Assembly: GCF_025148285.1 (NCBI RefSeq)
Contig: NZ_CP102268.1
Location: forward strand, 4,185,501 to 4,249,500
Direction of reading: 5' to 3'
DNA from: Marvinbryantia formatexigens DSM 14469
GTDB lineage: Bacteria; Bacillota; Clostridia; Lachnospirales; Lachnospiraceae
DNA length: 64,000 nt
Shown piece by piece: positions 33,315-41,539 of the stretch (within the stretch, counting starts at the first letter, position 1; the number at the start of each line of letters is the position of its first letter). Under the pieces are notes generated by a model. It searched no databases. It had not been told where the DNA came from and was given only the letters and a program-made list of their open reading frames with translations. The position numbers and the translations under genes are program-made.

Positions 33315-33343
33315 ATTATAACGTATTTTTCCGGAATACTCAA
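33315..33343 (-). promoter_or_regulatory. Promoter of the ZTP-riboswitch transcript
   Basis: Minus strand TTGAGT (33343-33338), 17-bp spacer, TATAAT (33320-33315), about 10 nt before the aptamer. Confidence 0.85.
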
Positions 33344-33361
33344 CTGATTTTTAAAAATGTT

Positions 33362-33533
33362 ATGATGCCAGGGTCAAAAGGTCTGAGCCCACATGAGCCA
33401 GCTCTATAGTGGGTGTAAGACCTTGGGACCCGCCCCGATATGAGCATAAAAGTGGGATGTATATCCCACGATATGCGAATAGCGGATAGGATTGTGGGAG
33501 TGCGAAGCACGTAACAATCCGTAGGCATCATAT
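33362..33533. repeat. 172-bp hairpin-rich dispersed repeat, copy 2
   Basis: Same 172-nt unit as at 18730, with about nine substitutions and no length change. Several differences fall in the loop region GAGCNNGCTC or change both arms compatibly. Its right end (GGCATCATAT) supplies the stop codon and last two codons of the Rrf2 gene, so it appears inserted against that gene's 3' end. Unlike copy 1 it has no extra inverted left-end copy. Confidence 0.88.
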
Positions 33534-33962
33534 CACGTAGTTATCTCCCATTTCCTGCTGCCACTGTGCCAGATCCTCCAGGGTGTATTTGTCCACGACG
33601 CCGCGGATTGCTTCGTCCAGCTCCCGCCAGAGGCGCAGCGTGACGCACTGCTCCTGCCGCGGGCAGAGATTCGGTTCATCCTCCAGACACGCCACCGGGG
33701 CAAGGCTGCCTTCCGTCAGCCGTAGAATCATGCCTACTGTATAATCCTTCGGCTGTCTGGCAAGACGGTATCCGCCCTGCGGCCCGCGGATGCTCTTTAA
33801 ATAGCCTGCTTTTGAAAGAATTGTGACGATCTGTTCCATGTATTTTACAGATATTTCCTGTCTTTTCGCAATGTCCTTTACCCGGACCGGTTCGCTTCCG
33901 CCCATCACGGCAATGTCCAGCATGATGCGGAGCGCGTATCTTCCTTTAGTCGAAATCTTCAT
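33528..33962 (-). CDS. Rrf2-family transcriptional regulator, probable Fe-S sensor
   Basis: 144 residues from the ATG at 33962, which has AAGGAG six nt before it; the ATG six nt earlier would touch that site. An N-terminal winged helix (MKISTKGRYALRIMLDIA) and the Rrf2 recognition segment GPQGGYRLAR are present. Three cysteines at 92, 100 and 106 (C-x7-C-x5-C) sit where IscR and related proteins hold a [2Fe-2S] cluster. No isc/suf genes are adjacent. The C-terminus abuts a dispersed repeat. Confidence 0.9.
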   Translation of the reverse strand: MKISTKGRYALRIMLDIAVMGGSEPVRVKDIAKRQEISVKYMEQIVTILSKAGYLKSIRGPQGGYRLARQPKDYTVGMILRLTEGSLAPVACLEDEPNLCPRQEQCVTLRLWRELDEAIRGVVDKYTLEDLAQWQQEMGDNYVI

Positions 33963-34038
33963 AGCCATCTCCTTTTCCCACTTAACCAATATAAATATAG
34001 TACAATAAGAGCCGGATTTTGTCAAACTGTATCTTTTC

Positions 34039-34064
34039 CGAACAAAGTTTCTGAACTTTTGTTT
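34039..34064 (+). promoter_or_regulatory. Two LexA boxes upstream of lexA
   Basis: GAACAAAGTTTC (34040-34051, preceded by CG) and GAACTTTTGTTT (34053-34064) each differ from GAAC-N4-GTTC by one base and lie about 85-110 nt before lexA. A -10-like TATACT follows at 34085-34090. This fits autorepression. Confidence 0.75.
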
Positions 34065-34147
34065 GCATTTTGAAAAAAAATATTATATACTATAAAAAAC
34101 AGCATCAGAATGCTTTGTGTTGAGAACGAAGGACGGAGGTTCCCTTT

Positions 34148-34768
34148 ATGGCATACGGAAAAATTACGAAAAAACAATCAGAAATTCTGGAATACATAAA
34201 AAGTGAAATTTTAAACAGAGGCTTCCCGCCGGCAGTGCGGGAGATATGCGAGGCGGTCAACTTAAAATCCACCTCCTCCGTGCACTCCCATCTGGAGACG
34301 CTGGAGAAAAACGGCTATATCCGCCGCGACCCGACCAAGCCCCGCGCTATCGAGATTATTGACGATAATTTCAATCTCGTGCGCCGCGAGGTGGTAAACG
34401 TGCCGATTGTCGGACGCGTTGCGGCAGGCGAGCCCATCCTCGCCGTGGAAAACATCGAGAGCTATTTCCCGATTCCGGCTGAATTTATGCCGAACGCACA
34501 GACCTTTATGCTCACCGTGCAGGGAGAAAGCATGATAAACGCCGGTATTTTTGACGGCGACCAGATTCTTGTGCAGGAGCAGTCCGTCGCAAACAACGGC
34601 GATATGGTTGTGGCGCTCGTGGAAGATTCCGCCACCGTAAAAACCTTTTACAAAGAAGACGGTTACTACCGTCTGCAGCCGGAAAATGACAATATGGACC
34701 CCATCATTGTGCGCGGAGAGCTTCAGATACTCGGCAAGGTCATCGGTGTATTCCGCTTTCTCTCCTGA
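34148..34768 (+). CDS. lexA: SOS repressor LexA
   Basis: 206 residues. An N-terminal winged helix (MAYGKITKKQSEILEYI) is followed by the autocleavage site Ala93-Gly94 (RVAAGEP) and a peptidase S24 domain with Ser128 (QGESM) and Lys165 (TVKTF). RecA-stimulated self-cleavage relieves repression of SOS genes. Two putative LexA boxes precede it, and similar boxes precede the LysM gene at 24.4 kb. Confidence 0.97.
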   Translation: MAYGKITKKQSEILEYIKSEILNRGFPPAVREICEAVNLKSTSSVHSHLETLEKNGYIRRDPTKPRAIEIIDDNFNLVRREVVNVPIVGRVAAGEPILAVENIESYFPIPAEFMPNAQTFMLTVQGESMINAGIFDGDQILVQEQSVANNGDMVVALVEDSATVKTFYKEDGYYRLQPENDNMDPIIVRGELQILGKVIGVFRFLS

Positions 34769-34796
34769 GCAGAAGCGTACCCTCACAAAACAGATA

Positions 34797-34840
34797 CCCC
34801 GGAATGCTTTTTTTTCAAAAGCCCTCCGGGGATATTTTTT
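34797..34840 (+). terminator. Terminator between lexA and the ArsR gene
   Basis: CCCCGGA (34797-34803) pairs with TCCGGGG (34825-34831), followed by ATATTTTTT. The 21-nt loop also holds a T8 run. Confidence 0.75.
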
Positions 34841-34850
34841 GCGCGACAGT

Positions 34851-35219
34851 TTAATCTTCCTCGATATGGTCAAGCCCCTGTGCGATAATCGTCCGCACAT
34901 GGTCGTCGGCAAGGGAATAGAATATCGATTTTCCCTCGCGGCGGCTTTTCACCAGCTTGTTCTGCTTCAGAATCCGGAGCTGATGCGAAATAGCGGACTG
35001 CGTCATATTCAGGGCTCTGGCAAGGTCGCACACGCAGACCTCCGCCTCAAATAACACGAACAAAATCCTTATGCGCGTGGAATCGCCGAAAACTTTGTAA
35101 AGCTCCGCAAGATTGTAAAGCAGCTCCTCCGGCGGCATTTTCTCATTGACAATCTTCAGCAGCTCCTCATGTACCTCGACTGTCTCGCAGCATTCCATTT
35201 CCATATTCTTTTCCGTCAT
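34851..35219 (-). CDS. ArsR/SmtB-family metal-sensing repressor
   Basis: 122 residues. The winged helix segment LARALNMTQSAISHQLRILKQ, a helix-3 metal motif EVCVCDLA (C-x-C) and the C-terminal DDHVRTIIAQGLDHIEED with His/Asp ligands resemble CadC/ZntR/SmtB regulators. N-terminal Cys (ECC) may add ligands, as in CadC. It lies downstream of the P1B ATPase on the same strand. An SmtB-like palindrome at the head of the unit (37480-37501) is its likely operator. Confidence 0.9.
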   Translation of the reverse strand: MTEKNMEMECCETVEVHEELLKIVNEKMPPEELLYNLAELYKVFGDSTRIRILFVLFEAEVCVCDLARALNMTQSAISHQLRILKQNKLVKSRREGKSIFYSLADDHVRTIIAQGLDHIEED

Positions 35220-35260
35220 TTTCCATCCCCTTCCCTGTTATCCCTGCACAGACGGCTTAG

Positions 35261-37141
35261 TTACAGATTCTTCACATACAGCGTGCGGATGGCGTTCAGC
35301 ACCGCCAGAACCATAACGCCTACGTCTGCGAAAATGGCAATCCACATATTTGCAATACCGAGCGCGCCCAGTACCAGGCAAATCAGCTTTACGCCGATCG
35401 CAAAGTAAATATTTTCGTATACAATCCGCAGGCACTTTCTGGAAATGCGGATTGCTTTCGCGATTTTCAGCGGGTCATCGTCCATCAGAACAACATCCGC
35501 CGCCTCGATCGCAGCGTCCGAGCCGAGTGCGCCCATCGCAATACCGATGTCCGCTCTTGAGAGCACCGGCGCATCATTGATACCGTCTCCGACAAACGCC
35601 AGAGAGGTTTTCGGCTTCTTTTCCTTCAGAAGCTTTTCTACCATAGAAACCTTGTCACCCGGCAGCAGCTCGCTGTATACCTCGCTGATACCAAGCTCCG
35701 CAGCCACCTGGTCCGCCACCTTTTTCGAATCGCCCGTCAGCATGACGGTTTTTGACACGCCCGCCTGCTTCAGCGCCTGGATGGCTTCCTTTGCATGAGG
35801 CTTGATGATATCCGAGATTACAATGTGTCCGGCGTATTCCCCGTCAATCGCCAGATGGACAATCGTGCCGACGCTATGACAGTCGTGGTAATTGACACCG
35901 ATACGCTTCATCAGCTTGCTGTTTCCGGCGGCTACCGTTCTGCCGTCCACCTTTGCAATCACGCCGTTTCCGCTGATTTCCTGCACATCGGATACACGGC
36001 TCTGGTCAATATGCTTTCCGTAAGCCTTCTGCAGACTTTTGCTGATTGGATGCGTGGAGCGGCATTCTGCCAGCGCCGCGTATTCCAGCAGCGCGCTCTG
36101 CTCCATCGTATTATGATGAATGCCAGCCACCTCAAAGACGCCCTGCGTCATCGTTCCGGTCTTGTCAAACACAACGCAGTCTGTCTTGGAGAGCGTCTCC
36201 AGATAATTGGAGCCCTTCACAAGAACACCTGCATTGCTCGCGCCGCCGATTCCGGCAAAGAAACTGAGCGGAATACTGATAACCAGCGCGCACGGACAAC
36301 TGATAACCAGGAAGGTCAGCGCACGCATAATCCACTCTGTCCACTCCGGGGACAGCCCCAGAAAGAGCATCCGCACAAGCGGCGGCAGAATCGCAAGCGC
36401 CACAGCGCTGTAGCACACCGCCGGCGTGTAGTAGCGGGCAAATTTCGTGATAAAGTTTTCCGAGCGCGATTTTCTGGAACTGGAATTTTCCACCAGTTCG
36501 AGAATCTTCGAGACAGTGGATTCTCCAAATTCCTTTGTCGTGCGAATCTTAATCAGACCGCTCATATTGATGCAGCCGCTGATGATTTCATCGCCCGCGG
36601 ATGCCTCGCGCGGAAGGCTTTCACCTGTCAGCGCGCTGGTATTGAGCGTCGTGCTTCCCTCCAGGATAACGCCGTCTATCGGCACCTTTTCTCCCGGCTG
36701 TACCACAATGACATCGCCGATTGCGACCTCATCCGGGTCCACCTTTTCCAGACTGCCGTCAGCCTGCTCCACATTGGCGTAATCCGGACGGATATCCATC
36801 AGCTCGCTGATATTCCGGCGGCTTTTTCCGACAGCGTAGCTCTGGAACAGCTCGCCGATCTGATAAAACAGCATAACGGCAACGCCTTCCACATACTCTC
36901 CCAGTATGATTGCGCCGATCGTAGCCACCGCCATCAGGAAGTTTTCATCGAAAACCTGTTTGTTTTTAATGCCCTTCAGCGCCTTCTTCAGAATATCACC
37001 GCCGATGATCAGATACGGTATCATATAAAGCGCCAGCCGCAGATAACCCTCCACCGGAAGCAGACTGAGTATTACCATCAAAAGCGCTGAAACAATAATC
37101 CGCAGCAATACCTTTTTCTGTTTTTTGGTCAATGAAATCAC
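35261..37141 (-). CDS. Zn/Cd/Pb-type P1B ATPase without N-terminal metal-binding domain
   Basis: 626 residues from a GTG at 37141; a TTG nine nt further in is possible. It has six to eight membrane helices, TGES actuator motif, CPCAL metal site (C283), phosphorylated Asp326 in DKTGT and GDGINDAP. The final helix pattern (IFADVGVMVLAVLNAIRTL) fits the P1B-2 zinc/cadmium/lead exporters. The usual N-terminal HMA domain is missing, and a separate HMA protein is encoded upstream. It would export soft divalent metals under ArsR control. Confidence 0.93.
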   Translation of the reverse strand: MISLTKKQKKVLLRIIVSALLMVILSLLPVEGYLRLALYMIPYLIIGGDILKKALKGIKNKQVFDENFLMAVATIGAIILGEYVEGVAVMLFYQIGELFQSYAVGKSRRNISELMDIRPDYANVEQADGSLEKVDPDEVAIGDVIVVQPGEKVPIDGVILEGSTTLNTSALTGESLPREASAGDEIISGCINMSGLIKIRTTKEFGESTVSKILELVENSSSRKSRSENFITKFARYYTPAVCYSAVALAILPPLVRMLFLGLSPEWTEWIMRALTFLVISCPCALVISIPLSFFAGIGGASNAGVLVKGSNYLETLSKTDCVVFDKTGTMTQGVFEVAGIHHNTMEQSALLEYAALAECRSTHPISKSLQKAYGKHIDQSRVSDVQEISGNGVIAKVDGRTVAAGNSKLMKRIGVNYHDCHSVGTIVHLAIDGEYAGHIVISDIIKPHAKEAIQALKQAGVSKTVMLTGDSKKVADQVAAELGISEVYSELLPGDKVSMVEKLLKEKKPKTSLAFVGDGINDAPVLSRADIGIAMGALGSDAAIEAADVVLMDDDPLKIAKAIRISRKCLRIVYENIYFAIGVKLICLVLGALGIANMWIAIFADVGVMVLAVLNAIRTLYVKNL

Positions 37142-37229
37142 GCTCCCATTCTCTATCTATATATCCCGTAAAAACTACGGACTTTCTTCCACTTTTATGC
37201 TCATGCGGGTACCGCTCTGTACCCTGGCA

Positions 37230-37448
37230 TCAGAAATAAATCTCGCAGTCGTCCTCTACCTTTTTGCAGTTCTTCAGAACCTCCTGCATAACTGTTTTCG
37301 GCTCCTGCCCCTCTTCAAATTCCACAATCATCTTCAGAGTCATGAAATTTACGGTGGCATTCTTTACACCCGCCGTGTTCTTTGCAGCCTCCTCCATCTT
37401 GTTTGCGCAGTTTGCACAGTCAACCTCAATCTTGTACGTTTTCTTCAT
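37230..37448 (-). CDS. Stand-alone heavy-metal-associated (HMA) domain protein
   Basis: 72 residues from the ATG at 37448 (a start 12 nt earlier is possible). It is a single ferredoxin-like HMA domain with the metal motif DCANCANKM (Cys11, Cys14). The C-terminus adds CKKVEDDCEIYF, two more cysteines. It is first in the metal-efflux unit and may act in trans as the missing metal-binding domain or chaperone of the ATPase that starts 88 nt downstream. Confidence 0.88.
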   Translation of the reverse strand: MKKTYKIEVDCANCANKMEEAAKNTAGVKNATVNFMTLKMIVEFEEGQEPKTVMQEVLKNCKKVEDDCEIYF

Positions 37449-37479
37449 GATACGTTCCATCCCTTCGTTCTTATTTTAT

Positions 37480-37538
37480 CATATGAACATTTATTCATAT
37501 GTTTGATTTGATTATAGCATGGTTCCGGGAAATGTCAA
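37480..37538 (-). promoter_or_regulatory. Promoter and SmtB/ArsR-type operator of the metal-efflux unit
   Basis: Minus strand: TTGACA (37538-37533), 16-bp spacer, TATAAT (37516-37511). Next comes the palindrome CATATGAACATTTATTCATATG (given here as arms CATATGAA and TTCATATG, 37480-37501). ATATGAAC-type inverted repeats are the classical SmtB/CzrA/CadC targets, and the site lies at the transcription start. Confidence 0.88.
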
Positions 37539-37545
37539 CAAAAAA

Positions 37546-37582
37546 ATAACGTTTTACAGAAAAATCTGCAAAACGTTATTCT
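37546..37582 (-). terminator. Terminator of the rsfS operon
   Basis: Minus strand AATAACGTTTT plus CAGA pairs with TCTG plus AAAACGTTATT, followed by TTTTTT. It separates rsfS from the metal-efflux promoter. Confidence 0.88.
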
Positions 37583-37598
37583 GGTTTCCATAACATTT

Positions 37599-37958
37599 TT
37601 ATGACAACTCATCTGCTGTGATGAATTTGCCGTCTCTCCAGATGCGCTCCAGATCATAGAACAGCCGGTTTTCTGCGTCAAATACATGCACAATAATATC
37701 GCCGTAATCCAGCAGTATCCAGTTTGCGCTCTGGTACCCCTCCACCTGGCGGCTGTGATACCCTGCTTTGCCAAGCGTCTCTTCCACGTTATCTACCAGC
37801 GCCTGCACCTGGTTTTTGTTCATGCCGCTCGCGATAACAAAATAATCCGCCAGCACAGACACCTCTGTGATGTCGATAATTTTCACGTCCTCCGCTTTTT
37901 TATCCTCCAGCGCGGCAACCGCAAGCTTCACCATCGTTTTCGATTTTGTCAGGTCCAT
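37599..37958 (-). CDS. rsfS: Ribosome silencing factor RsfS
   Basis: 119 residues from the ATG at 37958, just after AAAGGAGGGAGG. The family core DITEVSVLADYFVIASGMN, NWILLDYGDIIVHVF and FYDLERIW is clear. RsfS binds L14 and blocks 30S-50S joining in starvation. It ends the ribosome/RNA operon, 22 nt after yqeK. Confidence 0.95.
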   Translation of the reverse strand: MDLTKSKTMVKLAVAALEDKKAEDVKIIDITEVSVLADYFVIASGMNKNQVQALVDNVEETLGKAGYHSRQVEGYQSANWILLDYGDIIVHVFDAENRLFYDLERIWRDGKFITADELS

Positions 37959-37980
37959 GACCTCCCTCCTTTCTTTCTGT

Positions 37981-38562
37981 TTAATCCAGTACCTGCTTTT
38001 TATAATATTCATACGCTCTCATCGTCATGCTGTCAACATTTTTTGGAGAATTTCTCAGATATGCCAGCGTGTCCGACAGAATCTTAAAAAGCGCAAGGTC
38101 GATATCCTTAAAAGCCAGCTTACGCACATCGGCGAGGTCGGGCGCCTTGGTGCGCATCGGCTCGATGTAATCCGCGATAAAAATAATCTTGTCGAGCTGG
38201 CTCATCGCCGGTTTCCCAGTCGTATGACACTCTATCGCCTCCAGAATTTCCGTATCTTCGATGCCGTATTTCGTCTGCGCGATATACGCGCCCACCTTCG
38301 CATGCAGCAGGAACGGGCTTTTCTGCTCCGCCTCCGTCATCGGAATCCCGTTTTTCTGACAGATTTTCACCTTCTTGGCGTCCGGCATACATTTCGCACA
38401 GTCGTGCAGCAGTCCGGCGACCTGCGCCTTTTCAATATCCTCTCCGTAGCGCATGGCGAGCGCCGCCGCCGTGTACATCACGCCCTCCGTATGCTCAAAG
38501 CGTCCGGCATCGAGATATTTTTTCAGCGTTTTTTTCATCTTTGGAATATTATACATTGCCAT
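37981..38562 (-). CDS. YqeK-type HD-domain phosphohydrolase
   Basis: 193 residues from the ATG at 38562 (or 38556), which overlaps the nadD end; the longer frame is a nadD shadow. HD-domain metal ligands are in RFEHTEGV (His), AGLLHDCAK (His-Asp) and LHAKVGAYIA. Homologous YqeK hydrolyses symmetric diadenosine tetraphosphate. The nadD-yqeK-rsfS order is standard. Confidence 0.92.
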   Translation of the reverse strand: MAMYNIPKMKKTLKKYLDAGRFEHTEGVMYTAAALAMRYGEDIEKAQVAGLLHDCAKCMPDAKKVKICQKNGIPMTEAEQKSPFLLHAKVGAYIAQTKYGIEDTEILEAIECHTTGKPAMSQLDKIIFIADYIEPMRTKAPDLADVRKLAFKDIDLALFKILSDTLAYLRNSPKNVDSMTMRAYEYYKKQVLD

Positions 38563-39181
38563 CTGCTCCCTGCTGATAGAGTTTCGTATCATGAATATAA
38601 CGGAGAACCGCGTCCGGCACATAGTAGCGCGCCGATTTTCCCTCTGCGATCCACTCGCGCAGCATCTGCGAAGATATATCGAGGTTGGGCGTGGAAAGCA
38701 CCCTTATCTTCGCGCCGTAGAGCTTTTCCAGACGCTCTGCTGTCAGCTCCAGCTCCGTTTCGTTTACGTGGTCGCGGGTAGCCACCACCAGCGTGGCAAG
38801 CTGTGCAATACGCTCCGGATTCTTCCAGTTCTCAAAACTGAACAGGGAATCCGCTCCCATGATAAAGTAGTATTCGGTATCCGGATGCTCCGCGCAGAGC
38901 CGCTCCAGCGTCTCCCGCGTATAGGTATATCCTTCCTCATGCGCCTCGGCAAGCGAAAGTGTGAAATGCGGATTTCCGGCGATCGCCAGACGCACCATTT
39001 CAATGCGCTCCAAAAGTGCGGCTCTTCCGCGCCGGTCCGGCTTATGCGGGGGATTTCCTGACGGCATAAACAATACATTCTCAAGCTGAAACTGTTCGTA
39101 TGCACGCTCTCCGAGAATCAGATGCCCGACATGAACCGGGTCGAACGTGCCTCCCATGATGCCCACTCTTCGCTTCTCCAT
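38549..39181 (-). CDS. nadD: Nicotinate-nucleotide adenylyltransferase
   Basis: 210 residues. The nucleotidyltransferase motifs GGTFDPVHVGHL (near the N-terminus) and ISSQMLREWI (near the C-terminus, ISSxxxR type) are present. It makes NaAD from NaMN and ATP. It sits 12 nt after yhbY. Confidence 0.95.
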   Translation of the reverse strand: MEKRRVGIMGGTFDPVHVGHLILGERAYEQFQLENVLFMPSGNPPHKPDRRGRAALLERIEMVRLAIAGNPHFTLSLAEAHEEGYTYTRETLERLCAEHPDTEYYFIMGADSLFSFENWKNPERIAQLATLVVATRDHVNETELELTAERLEKLYGAKIRVLSTPNLDISSQMLREWIAEGKSARYYVPDAVLRYIHDTKLYQQGADGNV

Positions 39182-39193
39182 ATAGTCCTCCTG

Positions 39194-39487
39194 TTACTTC
39201 GGCAGTACGATTTTCTTCTTCTCGTCCTTGCCCTCTTTGTATAAAACAATCTTCTTTCCGATCACCTGCACGACCTGGGAGCGTGTCCGCTCCGCCATCA
39301 TCTGTGCGATTTCCTTCGGGTCATCCGTGCAGTTCTGAAGAACGCTGACCTTAATCAGCTCCCTGGCATCCAGCGCCTCCTGGATCGCCTTTGTATTTTC
39401 CGGCGTAAGGCTGCTCTTTCCGATCTGAAAGATCGGCTCCATTGTCATCGCCAGGCTTTTTAAATATGCTCTCTGCTTACTTGTCAT
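39194..39487 (-). CDS. YhbY (CRM-domain) ribosome assembly RNA-binding protein
   Basis: 97 residues, nearly the entire length being a CRM domain (LTSKQRAYLKSLA-like start, IGKSSLTPENTKAIQEALDA, and a GxxI loop VIGKKIVLY). YhbY associates with pre-50S particles. Placed between obgE and nadD, as usual. Confidence 0.92.
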   Translation of the reverse strand: MTSKQRAYLKSLAMTMEPIFQIGKSSLTPENTKAIQEALDARELIKVSVLQNCTDDPKEIAQMMAERTRSQVVQVIGKKIVLYKEGKDEKKKIVLPK

Positions 39488-39496
39488 AGCTGCTCC

Positions 39497-40786
39497 TTAT
39501 TTGTAATAATCAAAGGCAAGACCGTACATCCGGACGGTATCGCCCTCCTCGATGCCCGCTTCCTCCAGCGCGTCCAGAATGCCGGTATCCTTTAAAAACT
39601 TCTGGAAAAAGAGAAAGCCCTTCTCGGATTCCAGATTGGTGTAGCCGAGCATTTTTTCGATGCGCGGTCCCTCCACCAGAAAGGTATGCTCCTCTTCTGT
39701 CGATTTTTCCACGGTAAACGGCAGATTCTCATCCAGAAACATCTCCTCCGGGAAAAACTCCTGTCCGAAGGTAATCGTCTCCTGCGGAAGCTCATCCAGA
39801 AGCGTGCGCACGTAGTAAAGCAGCTCCTTTAATCCCTGTCCGCTGACGGCGGAAATGGGAAATACCTTTATCCCCTGCGGTTCAAATTCATCCCTCAGAC
39901 GCTTTACCGGGTCTTCTCCTTCTGTGTAAATGGCATCCACCTTGTTGGCGGCAATCACCTGCGGACGTCCGGCGAGCTCCGCATTGTAGGCGCGCAGCTC
40001 ATGATTGATTTTATAAACGTCGTCTACAGGGTCGCGTCCTTCCGTGGAGGCGGCGTCGACCAGATGAATCATCACACGCGTCCGCTCGATATGGCGCAGA
40101 AATTCGTGTCCGAGCCCCGCACCCTCCGAGGCGCCCTCGATCAGTCCCGGAATATCGGCAATCACGAAGCCCTTTCCCTCCAGGTCGACCACGCCGAGAT
40201 TGGGGGAGAGCGTCGTAAAATGATAGTTTGCTATCTTCGGTCTGGCGTTCGTCACCCGCGACAGCAGCGTCGATTTTCCGACATTCGGAAACCCTATCAG
40301 CCCGACATCCGCGATTACCTTCAGCTCCAGCGTGACCTCCAGCTCCCGCGCCGGTTTGCCCGGCTGCGCGTACTTCGGTACCTGCATGGTCGGCGTGGCG
40401 AAATTCATATTGCCAAGTCCGCCTTTGCCGCCCTTTAAAATAACCTGGCGCAGATTGTCCCCGGACATATCGGCAATCACCTTTCCGCTTTCCGCTTCTT
40501 TGATTACGGTGCCCTCCGGCACCTTCAGTATGATATCCTTTCCGTTTGCTCCGTGCTGGCGCCGCTTGTTGCCGTTCTCTCCCGGCTCCGCGGAAAATTT
40601 TCTCCGGTAACGGTAGTCGCCCAGGGTCGTCATGCCCTTATCTACCTCAAAAATCACGTCGCCGCCCTTGCCGCCGTCGCCGCCGTCCGGACCGCCCGCC
40701 GCGACGTACAGCTCCCGGCGGAAGCTTACGTGCCCGTCGCCGCCCTTGCCGGAGCATATGATAATTTTTGCTCTGTCTGCAAACAT
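39497..40786 (-). CDS. obgE: Obg-family GTPase
   Basis: 429 residues from the ATG at 40786. A glycine-rich Obg fold (~1-158; GGDGHVSFRRE, GGKGGLGNMNF), a GTPase domain with GFPNVGKSTL (G1), DIPGLIEGA (G3) and NKVD (G4), and a C-terminal OCT domain are all present. It is essential in 50S maturation. The next upstream gene is rpmA, with a 142-nt gap. Confidence 0.96.
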   Translation of the reverse strand: MFADRAKIIICSGKGGDGHVSFRRELYVAAGGPDGGDGGKGGDVIFEVDKGMTTLGDYRYRRKFSAEPGENGNKRRQHGANGKDIILKVPEGTVIKEAESGKVIADMSGDNLRQVILKGGKGGLGNMNFATPTMQVPKYAQPGKPARELEVTLELKVIADVGLIGFPNVGKSTLLSRVTNARPKIANYHFTTLSPNLGVVDLEGKGFVIADIPGLIEGASEGAGLGHEFLRHIERTRVMIHLVDAASTEGRDPVDDVYKINHELRAYNAELAGRPQVIAANKVDAIYTEGEDPVKRLRDEFEPQGIKVFPISAVSGQGLKELLYYVRTLLDELPQETITFGQEFFPEEMFLDENLPFTVEKSTEEEHTFLVEGPRIEKMLGYTNLESEKGFLFFQKFLKDTGILDALEEAGIEEGDTVRMYGLAFDYYK

Positions 40787-40928
40787 AGTAACCTCACTCT
40801 TCTGATAATCCGGACAGATAAACTTGTCTGTTTTCTTCCGGCGTCCATTCATCCCGCATTTTCCGGCATACGGAGCCTTATCCTTATAGAGAAAAAGGGT
40901 TCAAACCATGCGATTTGAACCCCGAACA

Positions 40929-41210
40929 TTATTCTACCGGAAGGACAGAAACCTGTTTCTTGTCGCGTCCCTTTCTCTGGAATCTTACGATGCCGTCAGC
41001 CGTTGCATACAGTGTATCATCACCGCCGCGTCCTACATTTAAGCCCGGATGAATCTTTGTTCCGCGCTGTCTGTAAAGAATGTTGCCAGCCTTTACAAAC
41101 TGTCCGTCTGCTCTTTTCGCGCCTAATCTCTTGGACTCGGAATCTCTGCCGTTCTTGGTAGAGCCGACACCCTTTTTATGAGCGAAAATCTGAAGGTTCA
41201 TATTTAACAT
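40929..41210 (-). CDS. rpmA: Ribosomal protein L27 with cleavable N-terminal extension
   Basis: 93 residues. The N-terminus reads MLNMNLQIF then [18 protein letters not shown]. The LQxF-AHKKG junction is the site that Prp cleaves in Firmicutes to expose the peptidyl-transferase-centre tail. The ATG at 41210 follows AAGGAGG located in the prp 3' end. The first four residues precede a second Met, a possible alternative start. Confidence 0.96.
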   Translation of the reverse strand: MLNMNLQIFAHKKGVGSTKNGRDSESKRLGAKRADGQFVKAGNILYRQRGTKIHPGLNVGRGGDDTLYATADGIVRFQRKGRDKKQVSVLPVE

Positions 41211-41213
41211 GTC

Positions 41214-41534
41214 CTACACCTCCTTGAATGTAAGTCTGATATACTCATTACCGTATGTTTCCTGAATATCCTGCAAGCCGGAAATCATCGAATCCAGCAG
41301 AAGCGCCGTCTGCCCGGAAATGCTGCCGTTTAAGCTGCAGCGAAGAAGTCCTTCGTCTGAGGAAGCGGTGACACTGTCCCCGGTAAAGCGCTCAATCGAA
41401 TTGACCGCATTTACTGTGAGCGCAGAAACCGCCGCACAGATAATATCGTAGCCTTCCTCTGCATAACCGGCATGTCCCTCGCAGGTGAAGCCTTTATAAT
41501 TGCCGGATTCTTTATAAACGGTTATCTTAATCAT
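41214..41534 (-). CDS. prp: Ribosomal-processing cysteine protease Prp
   Basis: 106 residues. The catalytic pair His21 (EGHAGY) and Cys33 (DIICAAVSAL) is present. Prp removes the N-terminal extension of L27. Position between rplU and rpmA is universal in Firmicutes. Confidence 0.95.
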   Translation of the reverse strand: MIKITVYKESGNYKGFTCEGHAGYAEEGYDIICAAVSALTVNAVNSIERFTGDSVTASSDEGLLRCSLNGSISGQTALLLDSMISGLQDIQETYGNEYIRLTFKEV

Positions 41535-41539
41535 AAAAA

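Noticed and set aside
35795-37090. 431-codon plus-strand frame opposite the Zn/Cd ATPase
   Set aside because: Shadow frame; the ATPase motifs on the minus strand are complete.
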